Position numbers and translations under genes: made by a program. The notes under the pieces were generated by a model, which had not been told where the DNA came from, ran no database searches, and saw only the letters and a program-made list of their open reading frames with translations. Positions 1 through 6,839 of a stretch of DNA of 24,671 nucleotides are shown here, in pieces. Location of the stretch: NCBI GenBank assembly GCA_035557095.1, contig DATMEB010000142.1, positions 1 to 24,671 of the forward strand, given 5' to 3'. The stretch's first letter is position 1. Each line of letters opens with the position of its first letter. The DNA comes from JALZDI01 sp035557095. Lineage in GTDB: Bacteria; Actinomycetota; Actinomycetes; Propionibacteriales; Nocardioidaceae.

Positions 1-36
1 CGCGGTGTCAGTGCCGCGCCGATCAAGGGAGACATG

Positions 37-636
37 ATGAGCCTGGTGGCGATGCACAACGTGGTCTCGGTGGACGGCTACATCGCCGACGAGAACGACG
101 ACGTCGGTCCGCTCTTCGAGTGGTACTTCAACGGTGACCACGCGTTGGCGGCGGGCGAGATGGACGATCCGTCACCCGGTGGGTTCGGGGTGTCGAAGGC
201 ATCGCTCGACTACGTGCAGCCGACCTGGGACGCGATCGGGTCGATGGTCATCGGACGGCACCTGTTCGACATGACCAACGGCTGGGAGGGAAGGCCGCCG
301 GCGGGCGAGCATGTGGTCGTGGTGTCGCATCGGCCCAAGCCGGAGGGGTGGCACCCGGAGGCGTCGTACCACTTCGTCGACGACGTGGCCCAGGGCGTCG
401 CGAAGGCCAAGGAGCTCGCGGGCGAGCGCACCGTTGCGGTGACGGCGGGCAACGTCGGTGGGCAGGCCCTCGCGCTGGGCCTGGTGGACGAGGTGGCGAT
501 GGATGTCGTGCCGGTGGTGTTCGGCTCCGGTAAGCCGTACTTCGGGCCGGTCGACGTACAGCACCTGCTCGAGGACCCCGACGTCGTCATCCGGGGTGAC
601 CGGGTTCTGCATCTGCGCTATCGGGTACGGCGCTGA
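37..636 (+). CDS. Dihydrofolate reductase family protein (RibD_C fold), paralogue 1
   Basis: A 199-residue cytosolic protein of the RibD C-terminal/DHFR-like reductase family. These are NADPH-binding alpha/beta enzymes related to the riboflavin-pathway reductase; most stand-alone members have no defined substrate. The N-terminus shows the family strand and turn NVVSVDGYIAD. Near residues 139-165 it has GNVGGQALALGLVDE followed by a PVVFGSGKPYF strand, the usual C-terminal signature. Two ATG codons are adjacent (34 and 37). I chose 37 because the GGGAG at 27-31 is then 5 nt away rather than 2. It is followed by an RDD gene after about 120 nt and by a second family member at 1479. True folate reductase activity should not be assumed, because classical DhfR is a different subfamily. 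Confidence 0.85.
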   Translation: MSLVAMHNVVSVDGYIADENDDVGPLFEWYFNGDHALAAGEMDDPSPGGFGVSKASLDYVQPTWDAIGSMVIGRHLFDMTNGWEGRPPAGEHVVVVSHRPKPEGWHPEASYHFVDDVAQGVAKAKELAGERTVAVTAGNVGGQALALGLVDEVAMDVVPVVFGSGKPYFGPVDVQHLLEDPDVVIRGDRVLHLRYRVRR

Positions 637-760
637 GACGCAGCCACACCCGGTCGTGATCTGGCCATGACGACCAGGGCTCTGCACTGGCACGAAGCAG
701 GGTTCGCTGAGGCCGCACCCGGGCACCATCGCCGCATGCGCTGGACGACCCGGGAGAATG

Positions 761-1273
761 ATGAGCGGTGAACCGAAGGACCGTTCCCAGGCCGCGGAGC
801 ATGCGCCAGAGCCTGACGAACATGCGCGCATGGCGGCCGCCGAGGATCGTGACACCGAAAGCCAGACGCCCGGTGAGCTGCTCCCGCGCCTCGGCGCTCG
901 GCTGATCGACAGCCTGCTCCTGGCCATTCCCAACGTCGGGGTCGTCTACGGCCTCGACGTCGGCACCGGATGGCTGGCCCCCCAGTTCGTGCTGTCCTAC
1001 GCGTACTTCGTACTGCTCGACACGTACGTGGGAACAACCGTCGGCAAACGACTCCTTCGCCTTCGGGTGCTCGGTCCGACGGGGGATCGACCCGAGCTGG
1101 GACAGGCCGCCAGACGAGAGGCATTCACCCTTCTCTCGATCATCCAGCTGCCCTGGATCGGTTCACCGGAACTGATCGCTTGGATCGTGATCGCTTGGAC
1201 AGCCAACGACAATCCCGCTAGGCAGGGCAAGCACGACCAGATCGCCGGCGGCACTCGCGTGATCAAGGTCTAG
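761..1273 (+). CDS. RDD family membrane protein
   Basis: A 170-residue predicted integral membrane protein. The first 40 residues are hydrophilic and acidic. The RDD domain follows: RLIDSLLL at about residues 46-53 carries the conserved Arg and Asp, hydrophobic segments lie near 50-66, 73-90 and 122-147, GKRLLRLRV is at about 95-103, and HDQIAGGTRVI is near the C-terminus. All of these are hallmarks of RDD proteins. Family members have been linked to transport or ion exchange, but no substrate can be inferred here. Tandem ATGs occur at 758 and 761; the second gives a more reasonable distance from GGGAG at 752-756. The gene sits between two unrelated reductase genes with no sign of coupling. 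Confidence 0.82.
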   Translation: MSGEPKDRSQAAEHAPEPDEHARMAAAEDRDTESQTPGELLPRLGARLIDSLLLAIPNVGVVYGLDVGTGWLAPQFVLSYAYFVLLDTYVGTTVGKRLLRLRVLGPTGDRPELGQAARREAFTLLSIIQLPWIGSPELIAWIVIAWTANDNPARQGKHDQIAGGTRVIKV

Positions 1274-1478
1274 GAGTCGGCGAGCGCGGACGTTCGCCTC
1301 GTTGATGTGTACGAGGCGCACCTGGATGCCCGGACTGGCTGCGGTCACGGAGCACCCAGGCACCGGCAACGACTATCGCGCCTGCACAACGAGATCTGTG
1401 GCGAGTTCGACGTCGATGAGTCTCGCAGTGGTCCGGAGTCTGTACTCACACCGATCAACCGCACTCGAGGAGACAGAC

Positions 1479-2054
1479 ATGACAGCCACCTACACCTTCG
1501 ACGTGTTTTCCAGCCTCGACGGCTTCGGCGCCCACAGCGGCGACTGGGGCGGCTACTGGGGTAAGCAAGGTCCCGAGTTTCTCGACCACCGCCTCGCCTT
1601 GTACGACCAGGAGCAGCGGATGGTCTTCGGGGCCAACACGTATCGCGCGCACGCGCAGATGCTGGCCTCCAGCACCGAGGGGTCCGAGGTGCGTGACCCA
1701 TGGGTCATGCGGATGAGGAACCTGCCGGCGACCGTCGTGTCGAGCACACTGGAAGAACCCCTCGACTGGCCGGACGCGACCCTCGTGCGCGGCCACGCCG
1801 TCGACGTCGTCGCCCGGCTCAAGGAGGAGTCCGACGTTCCGTTGCGCTCGCACGGCAGCCTGTCGTTGAACCGGGCGCTGATGGCCGCCGGTCTGGTCGA
1901 CCGTGTTCAGGTGACAGTCTTCCCGGTGATCTGCGGTGAGACCGGGGAGGACCCGATCTTCCGGGATGCGGCCGACTTCGACCTCGAGCTGATCGAGAGC
2001 CGGACACTCGACGGCAACACCCAAGAGCTCATCTATCGGCCCACCCTCCATTGA
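1479..2054 (+). CDS. Dihydrofolate reductase family protein (RibD_C fold), paralogue 2
   Basis: A 191-residue member of the same RibD_C/DHFR-like family as the gene at 37-636, but clearly diverged from it. The N-terminus TYTFDVFSSLDGFGAHSGDW is the family's first strand and loop. MVFGANTYRAHAQML matches the usual G-x-x-T-Y segment. Near the C-terminus, LMAAGLVDRVQVTVFPVICGETGEDPIF is the conserved end of the fold. The frame is open upstream to 1302, but the ATG at 1479 has a well-spaced GAGGAGA and the upstream residues do not look like family sequence. It was likely acquired or duplicated independently rather than in tandem, since the two copies share only family motifs. Substrate unknown. 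Confidence 0.87.
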   Translation: MTATYTFDVFSSLDGFGAHSGDWGGYWGKQGPEFLDHRLALYDQEQRMVFGANTYRAHAQMLASSTEGSEVRDPWVMRMRNLPATVVSSTLEEPLDWPDATLVRGHAVDVVARLKEESDVPLRSHGSLSLNRALMAAGLVDRVQVTVFPVICGETGEDPIFRDAADFDLELIESRTLDGNTQELIYRPTLH

Positions 2055-2165
2055 CCGTCCGGTGCATGGGGGTTGGCCGCTGTGCGAAGGGATCTACGAC
2101 GCCCGGAGCCAATCGCTCGTCAGCGCGCGGCATGTCCGCCGGACAAGGCATCGAGCAACCAGAGG

Positions 2166-2552
2166 TCAGTCGCTTTCTAGGTACAGGCAGAACGGATGCC
2201 CGGCGGGATCCAGCATCACCCGCACGTCTTCCTGCGGCTGGAATTGGGCGAGCTCCGCACCAGCGTCCACCGCATGACCCACTGCCTCGTCGAGGTCGTC
2301 GACCTCGAGGTCGAGGTGCATCATCATCAACGGCTCTCCCGGTTCGCTCGGCCACTTCGGGCGGACGTAGTTCTTCTCCGTCTGGAAGGCAAGGTTGTAC
2401 CCGGCCTTCTCGGACGGTGCGAGAGTCACCCAATCCGGCTCGTCACTGAAGATCGTCCAGCCGAGCAGTCGTTGGTAGAACTGGGCGAGCTCACGCGCGT
2501 CAGGCGCGTCCAGTGCCATCCCCAACCAGTGACTCTTCGTCCTCAGGGCCAT
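2166..2552 (-). CDS. VOC family (glyoxalase/bleomycin-resistance-like) protein
   Basis: A 128-residue single-domain vicinal oxygen chelate protein. The sequence runs HWLGMALDAPDARELAQFYQRLLGW, then MMMHLDLEVDDLDEAVGHAVDAGA, and ends with VMLDPAGHPFCLYLES. This is the two beta-alpha-beta-beta-beta modules of the fold, with the typical DPAGHPFCL end motif. Candidate metal ligands are the His in HLDLEV and a Glu near the C-terminus. Such proteins act as lyases, dioxygenases or antibiotic-binding proteins, and this one cannot be assigned. A GTG at 2558 is in frame, but the ATG at 2552 has AAGG about 7 nt upstream and is preferred. The gene converges on the reductase at 1479-2054. Confidence 0.85.
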   Translation of the reverse strand: MALRTKSHWLGMALDAPDARELAQFYQRLLGWTIFSDEPDWVTLAPSEKAGYNLAFQTEKNYVRPKWPSEPGEPLMMMHLDLEVDDLDEAVGHAVDAGAELAQFQPQEDVRVMLDPAGHPFCLYLESD

Positions 2553-2682
2553 AGGCACACCTTGCCGTCACATGCCGGTCGTGTCCATCGCATGCTGACC
2601 AGCGCGGCCCACGGGAAGCCGCTGCGCATGTTGGGCATCGTCGTCGACGACTACGAGGCGCGGTGCTGCCGCCACGACCTGC

Positions 2683-3198
2683 TCAGCAGGCGAACACCGA
2701 CCAGCAGATGTCGTTCCGCAGCCGCTGGTCGTCAAGGACGAGCTCTCGAACTGCCTCCGGGAGCTGGGCGCGCTGCCATTGGCACTCGAGTCGTCCTGCG
2801 GCCTCGCCCTCGCCTTGCGGCGCGACCGCACGTGCGGCCTTGATCGCATAGGCCGCCGCACCGAGCTCATGCGCGGCCACGTGTGCGACGGCGCCCGCCT
2901 GGCCGGCGGCGTAGGCGGCATGCCGTGCTGCCCCGCGCAGGTCTCTGGCCGTGCCCATGGCATGGCCGCCCGCGGCGCGAGCCTGGGTCATCGTCACCTC
3001 GCCACGCACCCAGGCGCGGGCATGCTCGATCGCCTGACGCGGTCGTGTGTCCTGGGGCTGAGCCGACTCGAAGAGGTCAAGGACGTGCTCGGCGCACGAT
3101 GCCGCCCATAGGGCGAGAAGATGATGATCCGAGTCAGTGAGTGTCCCGCCGCGGCGGAGCGTCACGAACCGAGGGTCCCGGACCTTCGGGAGGATCAT
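2683..3198 (-). CDS. Putative immunity protein (Imm-5-like)
   Basis: A 171-residue Ala-rich helical protein. The opening MILPKVRDPRFVTLRRGGTL followed by TDSDHHLLALWAASCAEHVL is characteristic of actinobacterial proteins annotated as putative immunity proteins with an Imm-5-like domain. The middle holds Ala/His-rich helices (about residues 75-120), and the C-terminus has LRNDICWSVF. No signal peptide or membrane helix is visible. The ATG at 3198 has GGAG 8 nt upstream; longer in-frame starts reach into the regulatory spacer and are unlikely. No cognate toxin gene is visible in the window, so the immunity label is only family-level. It is divergent from helR and shares about 190 nt of regulatory DNA with the helR leader. 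Confidence 0.7.
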   Translation of the reverse strand: MILPKVRDPRFVTLRRGGTLTDSDHHLLALWAASCAEHVLDLFESAQPQDTRPRQAIEHARAWVRGEVTMTQARAAGGHAMGTARDLRGAARHAAYAAGQAGAVAHVAAHELGAAAYAIKAARAVAPQGEGEAAGRLECQWQRAQLPEAVRELVLDDQRLRNDICWSVFAC

Positions 3199-3254
3199 GG
3201 TCGGCACTCCTTGGCTGACTGATGCTGCCCTGATCGGCCCGGCTGCAGACACAG

Positions 3255-3288
3255 AAATGGAAGGGAGTAGTCCCACTCCCTTCCATTT
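3255..3288. promoter_or_regulatory. Perfect 14-bp inverted repeat with 6-nt centre (operator or 5'UTR hairpin)
   Basis: AAATGGAAGGGAGT at 3255-3268 and its exact reverse complement at 3275-3288 flank AGTCCC. The element is more AT-rich than its surroundings and sits between the divergent Imm-5-like and helR genes. A TGTATAGC box at 3293-3300 can be read as a -10 on either strand (TATAGC on plus, TATACA on minus). On minus, a TTGCCG 16 nt upstream of TATACA lies inside the RAE, which would place the palindrome just downstream of the immunity-gene transcription start. Neither side has the U-tract expected of a terminator, and no gene ends here. Confidence 0.6.
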
Positions 3289-3307
3289 TCAATGTATAGC
3301 GCACAGG

Positions 3308-3327
3308 GGGGCTTGCGGCAAGACCCC
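3308..3327 (+). promoter_or_regulatory. Rifamycin-associated element (RAE)
   Basis: The sequence GGGGCTTGCGGCAAGACCCC contains the inverted repeat CTTGC-G-GCAAG flanked by G and C runs. From memory, the published RAE consensus (GGGGCTTGCGGCAAGGCCC) differs at a single base. RAEs precede rifamycin-inducible resistance genes such as helR, rph and arr in actinobacteria. The element lies 231 nt upstream of the helR start and 57 nt upstream of a leader ORF, which fits its known role in rifamycin induction. A TATAGC -10 candidate lies just upstream at 3295-3300. Confidence 0.85.
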
Positions 3328-3384
3328 TGCCAGGCCGCACAATCTCGGCCGTAGCCAGAAACCTACGGGCGGGGGAGCTGTGAG

Positions 3385-3537
3385 ATGCGGCTGTTGTGTT
3401 CGATCTATGACCTGCGCGGCGGTGTCGCACCGCCGGAGGGGGTGGGGCCCGCCGCGTGGTGGCGGGGCCACGGTGCGGAGGTGCGGGTGAGTGCGCCGTC
3501 GGACTGCGCGCCGCGGCCGTTCGATCGGAGCTGCTGA
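3385..3537 (+). CDS. 50-aa leader ORF upstream of helR
   Basis: A short ORF of 50 codons beginning MRLLCSIYDLRGGV and ending RPFDRSC. Its ATG is preceded by GGGGGAG with a 7-nt spacer. Its TGA ends at 3537, one nucleotide before the GTG of helR at 3539, an arrangement that favours termination-reinitiation coupling. About 86% of its codons end in G or C, as expected for coding DNA here. Two strong hairpins (3417-3435 and 3442-3471) fall inside it, so ribosome movement through the ORF would decide which RNA structures form. No homologue is recognised. It could be a leader peptide that senses RNA polymerase or ribosome slowing, or a chance ORF in GC-rich leader RNA. The Shine-Dalgarno site and the abutting stop argue for the former. 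Confidence 0.5.
   Translation: MRLLCSIYDLRGGVAPPEGVGPAAWWRGHGAEVRVSAPSDCAPRPFDRSC
3417..3471 (+). promoter_or_regulatory. Two tandem stem-loops in the helR leader
   Basis: Stem-loop 1 is CGGCGGTG (3417-3424), loop TCG, CACCGCCG (3428-3435), a perfect 8-bp GC-rich stem. Stem-loop 2 spans 3442-3471, with GTGGGGCCCGCC facing GGCGGGGCCAC around a GCGTGGT loop and one bulge. Both lie within the 50-codon leader ORF and before the helR ribosome-binding site. Neither has a U-run, so they are not standard terminators. They could be pause or attenuation structures, or simply GC-rich folding. Confidence 0.5.
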
Positions 3538-3538
3538 C

Positions 3539-5707
3539 GTGGACAACCTGACCACCAGCGCGTTCGACCTTTCCGACCACCTCGAGCCCAAGGCCGACCC
3601 GGCGCTGATCGCCGGCGACGAGCAGCACTTCGCGGCCATCGCGAATGCCCTCGAGCAGTCGATCGCCGACCTGTCGGACCGTCTCGATGCCGCGCGTCTG
3701 GCACCCGGCGGCGCCGGTCAGGAGGCGCTGGACCGGGACCAGGAGGTGCACCGGCTGACCGCTCGCCTGCGCACCCTGCGCCGGTTCGGCCTGGACCTGT
3801 GCCTCGGGCACATGGTCCGTGCGGACGAACCGGAGCCCGTGTACGTCGGCCGGCTCGGCATCACCGACAGCACAGGTCGCCGGCTCCTGGTCGACTGGCG
3901 CTCCCCGGCAGCTGAGCCGTTCTTCGGAGCGACCCACGCCAACCCGATGGGTCTGACCAGCCGTCGCAGATATCGCTGGACCCGTGGCCGGATCAGCGAC
4001 TACTGGGACGAGGTGTTCACCGCGGACGGGTTCGACGGACACGCCGCCGCGCTCGACGACCAGTCGGCGTTCATCGCCAGCCTGGGCAGCAGCCGCTCGC
4101 CCCGGATGCGTGACGTGCTCGGCACCATCCAGGCCGACCAGGATGCGATCATCCGCGCGGGCTCCCGCGGCGCGCTCGTCGTCGACGGCGGGCCGGGCAC
4201 CGGGAAGACCGTCGTCGCTCTGCACCGCACCGCCTACCTCCTGTACTCCGATCCGCGCCTGGGTCATCGCCGGGGCGGCGTGCTGTTCGTCGGTCCGCAC
4301 CAGCCCTACCTGGCCTACGTCTCCGACGTACTCCCCAGCCTCGGGGAGGAGGGCGTGCAGACCTGCACTCTGGGAGACCTCGTTCCCGAGGGTGCCGCTG
4401 CGGCGAGCGAGCCCGACCCCGACGTGGCCCGCCTGAAGTCCTCCGCGGGCATGGTGCAGGCGATCGAGCCGGCCGTCAGGCTCTACGAGGAGCCGCCCAA
4501 GAAGGGGATGGAGGTCGAGACACCCTGGGGCGACATCTGGCTCAGTGCCGACGACTGGGCGGAGGCGTTCGCGGCGCCGGACCCCGGCACGCCGCACAAC
4601 GAGGCGCGCGACCAGGTCTGGGACGAGCTGCTCACGATCCTGACGGACAAGCACGATGACGAAGAGGTCTCGGCTGACCTGCTCCGCAGATCTCTCCTGC
4701 AGAACAGGGACCTGGTCGGCACCCTGACCAGGGCGTGGCCGCTGCTCGAGTACACCGACCTCGTCGGGGACCTGTGGACGGTTCCGGCGTACCTGCGCAT
4801 GTGCGCTCCCCGGCTCGACCCCCACGAGGTCCGAAAGCTGCAGCGCGAGGACCCCCAGGCCTGGACGGTCTGCGACCTGCCGCTGCTGGACGCGGCACGG
4901 CAACGGCTCGGCGACCCGGAGGCGTCGCGGCAGCGGCGTCGCCGCGAGGCAACCCTCGCCGCCGAACGTGAGGAGATGGACAGGGTCGTCGACCACCTGA
5001 TCGCCACGGACGACTCCGAGATGCTCCTGATGTCGATGCTGCGGGGGGACGACCTGCAGGCCACTCTCGCCGACGAGGCCGCGCTTCCCAGCACCGGCCC
5101 GGACCTGCTTGCCGGTCCGTTCTCGCACATCGTCGTCGACGAGGCGCAGGAGCTGACCGACGCGGAGTGGCAGATGCTGCTGCTCCGCTGCCCGTCGCGG
5201 AGCCTCACCATCGTGGGAGACCGCGCCCAGGCACGACACGGGTTCACGGAGTCCTGGCAGCAGCGACTCGAGCGGATCGGGCTCGACAACATCAACCTGG
5301 CAACGCTTCGCATCAACTACCGGACGCCGGAAGAGGTCATGGCCGAAGCCGAGCCGGTCATCCAGGCGGTGCTCCCGGACGCAAACGTGCCGACCTCCAT
5401 CCGCAGCAGCGGTGTCCCTGTCGGGCACGGCTCCGTGTCGGACCTGGACTCGATCCTCAGCTCCTGGCTCGACGAGCATGCCGAAGGAATCGCCTGCGTC
5501 ATCGGCATGAATGAGGTCGAAGGCGGCACGTTGCCTGCGACGTCCCGCGTACGGTGGCTGACGCCCGAGCTGTCGAAGGGGCTCGAGTTCGACCTGGTCG
5601 TCCTCATCGACCCGGAGACGTTCGGCGACGGCATCGAAGGAGCCGTCGACCGCTATGTCGCGATGACCCGAGCCACCCAGCGACTCGTCATCCTCACAAA
5701 CACGTGA
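3539..5707 (+). CDS. helR: HelR: helicase-like RNA polymerase recycling/rifamycin-protection ATPase
   Basis: A 722-residue SF1 UvrD/HelD-like ATPase. HelR binds rifamycin-stalled RNA polymerase, displaces the drug and frees the enzyme; it needs NTP hydrolysis. The N-terminal TTSAFDLSDHLEPKADPALI and the coiled arm near residues 25-85 match the HelR subgroup. Walker A GGPGTGKT is at 217-224, Walker B IVVDEAQ at 531-537, and the motif VI-like MTRA is about 13 residues from the end. A charged insertion between the ATPase halves (about 270-460) is where HelD-type arms lie. The GTG start at 3539 has GGAG 8 nt upstream; an in-frame start at 3491 would lie inside the leader ORF and lacks family sequence. 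The upstream RAE strongly supports the HelR rather than generic HelD assignment. The 3' end overlaps the next gene by 4 nt. Confidence 0.9.
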   Translation: MDNLTTSAFDLSDHLEPKADPALIAGDEQHFAAIANALEQSIADLSDRLDAARLAPGGAGQEALDRDQEVHRLTARLRTLRRFGLDLCLGHMVRADEPEPVYVGRLGITDSTGRRLLVDWRSPAAEPFFGATHANPMGLTSRRRYRWTRGRISDYWDEVFTADGFDGHAAALDDQSAFIASLGSSRSPRMRDVLGTIQADQDAIIRAGSRGALVVDGGPGTGKTVVALHRTAYLLYSDPRLGHRRGGVLFVGPHQPYLAYVSDVLPSLGEEGVQTCTLGDLVPEGAAAASEPDPDVARLKSSAGMVQAIEPAVRLYEEPPKKGMEVETPWGDIWLSADDWAEAFAAPDPGTPHNEARDQVWDELLTILTDKHDDEEVSADLLRRSLLQNRDLVGTLTRAWPLLEYTDLVGDLWTVPAYLRMCAPRLDPHEVRKLQREDPQAWTVCDLPLLDAARQRLGDPEASRQRRRREATLAAEREEMDRVVDHLIATDDSEMLLMSMLRGDDLQATLADEAALPSTGPDLLAGPFSHIVVDEAQELTDAEWQMLLLRCPSRSLTIVGDRAQARHGFTESWQQRLERIGLDNINLATLRINYRTPEEVMAEAEPVIQAVLPDANVPTSIRSSGVPVGHGSVSDLDSILSSWLDEHAEGIACVIGMNEVEGGTLPATSRVRWLTPELSKGLEFDLVVLIDPETFGDGIEGAVDRYVAMTRATQRLVILTNT

Positions 5708-6753
5708 CTCGACCACTCGCCTCCCCCGCCAAGGCCGCACCCGGGGCCAAGGTGGCCGTGCTGTCCCCGTCGTTCGCCGCACCCGGTTGTGCTCCCGAGG
5801 TGCACGAGCAGGCAATGGAGCGGCTCGTGGAGGTGACCGGCCTGGAGCCGGTCGAGTACCCCACGACGCGTCGGCTGGGCGCCTCGGCACGAGATCGAGC
5901 GGACGACCTCAACGCTGCGTTCGCCGACCCGGAGATTCGAGCCGTGCTTGCCACGATCGGTGGCGAGGACCAGATCACGGTGATCCCGTACCTCGATCGT
6001 GGGGCCGTTCGGGACGACCCCAAGCCGTTCCTTGGCTACAGCGACAACACCAACGTGCTCAACTGGCTGTGGAACAACAACGTGGCAGGGTTCTACGGCG
6101 GCTCCACGCAGGTCCATCTCGGCCCGGGACCTGGCGTCGACGAGGTGCACGCCAGGTCACTGCGTGCGGCCCTGCTGACCGGGGAGCGCCTCGAGATCAC
6201 CGAACCGGGCGAGTCCGAGGACATCGGCCGGGACTGGAGGGACCCGGCGGCGCTGACCGAGTACGGCGACCGGGAGCCGACGGAGCCATGGACCTGGGCC
6301 GGTCCGGCGAGGTCGGTGACCGGCCGCACGTGGGGTGGTTGTGTCGAGGCCGTGCAGTGGATGCTCACCGCCGGGCGCTTCCCGGCGAACCCGGCAGTCG
6401 TGCAGGGCGGCGTCCTGCTGCTCGAGGCCTCGGAGGAGCTGATACCTGCCCGTGAGTTCGGCTGGATCCTGCGGTCACTGGGGGAGCGCGGGCTACTGGC
6501 GGCAGTGGACGCCGTCCTGGTAGCGCGACCTCCGACGTCCAGCTTCGACGTGGGCCCGAGCCCTCGACAGCGTGCCGCCCGTCGGGCAGAACAGCGCGAC
6601 GTCGCGGTCGAGACCGTGCGGTCCTACAACGTGGAGGCTGCCGTGGTCGTCGGCGTGCCGTTCGGCCACACCAGGCCGCAGTCGATCCTGCCCTACGGGG
6701 GCGCCATGACCGTCGACAGCACCAGCCAGCGGCTGTGGGCGGACTACTCCTGA
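5704..6753 (+). CDS. S66 family peptidase (LD-carboxypeptidase/MccF-like)
   Basis: A 349-residue cytosolic serine peptidase of family S66. The family includes LD-carboxypeptidases that trim murein tetrapeptides and MccF enzymes that inactivate microcin C-type aminoacyl-nucleotides. The catalytic triad is visible: nucleophile S113 in FLGYSDNTNVL, E241 in LLLEASEE, and H322 in PFGHTRPQ. The N-terminal KVAVLSPSFAAPG and ATIGGEDQ segments are typical. The longer NWLWNNNVAGFYGG region and overall layout resemble MccF-type members more than murein LdcA. The GTG start overlaps the helR TGA (GTGA), which implies translational coupling and co-induction. An ATG at 5554 in frame only extends into helR and is rejected. 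Its substrate could be a peptide-nucleotide antibiotic or cell-wall peptide; the sequence does not settle which. Confidence 0.85.
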   Translation: MTRPLASPAKAAPGAKVAVLSPSFAAPGCAPEVHEQAMERLVEVTGLEPVEYPTTRRLGASARDRADDLNAAFADPEIRAVLATIGGEDQITVIPYLDRGAVRDDPKPFLGYSDNTNVLNWLWNNNVAGFYGGSTQVHLGPGPGVDEVHARSLRAALLTGERLEITEPGESEDIGRDWRDPAALTEYGDREPTEPWTWAGPARSVTGRTWGGCVEAVQWMLTAGRFPANPAVVQGGVLLLEASEELIPAREFGWILRSLGERGLLAAVDAVLVARPPTSSFDVGPSPRQRAARRAEQRDVAVETVRSYNVEAAVVVGVPFGHTRPQSILPYGGAMTVDSTSQRLWADYS

Positions 6754-6814
6754 CGAACGCAGCCGGCACGCGACTGACCGCACACCTCGCGCGCGGCGGT
6801 GCCTTAGCGCGGGG

Positions 6815-6839
6815 TAGAGTCCCCAACATGTCTTTGGGG
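6815..6839 (+). promoter_or_regulatory. Leaderless promoter and operator-like repeat of the ArsR-type gene
   Basis: TAGAGT at 6815-6820 matches the actinobacterial TANNNT -10 and lies 7 nt before the ATG at 6828, so transcription probably starts at the start codon. There is no Shine-Dalgarno sequence. CCCCAA (6821-6826) and TTGGGG (6834-6839) form an inverted repeat around the start codon, a good place for autorepression by the encoded regulator. No convincing -35 is seen. Confidence 0.5.

Noticed and set aside
2559..2682. Possible gene remnant between the VOC and Imm-5-like genes
   Set aside because: A plus-strand frame reads MLGIVVDDYEA briefly, but it is too short and has no clear match, so it is treated as spacer.
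3255..3288. Reading the palindrome as a rho-independent terminator
   Set aside because: No gene ends toward it; both flanking genes point away, and there is no real U-tract.
3134..5890. 918-codon open frame on the minus strand opposite helR
   Set aside because: Low-complexity Arg/Gly/Val/Asp translation with no family motifs. It is the complement shadow of helR, whose Walker motifs are intact on the plus strand.
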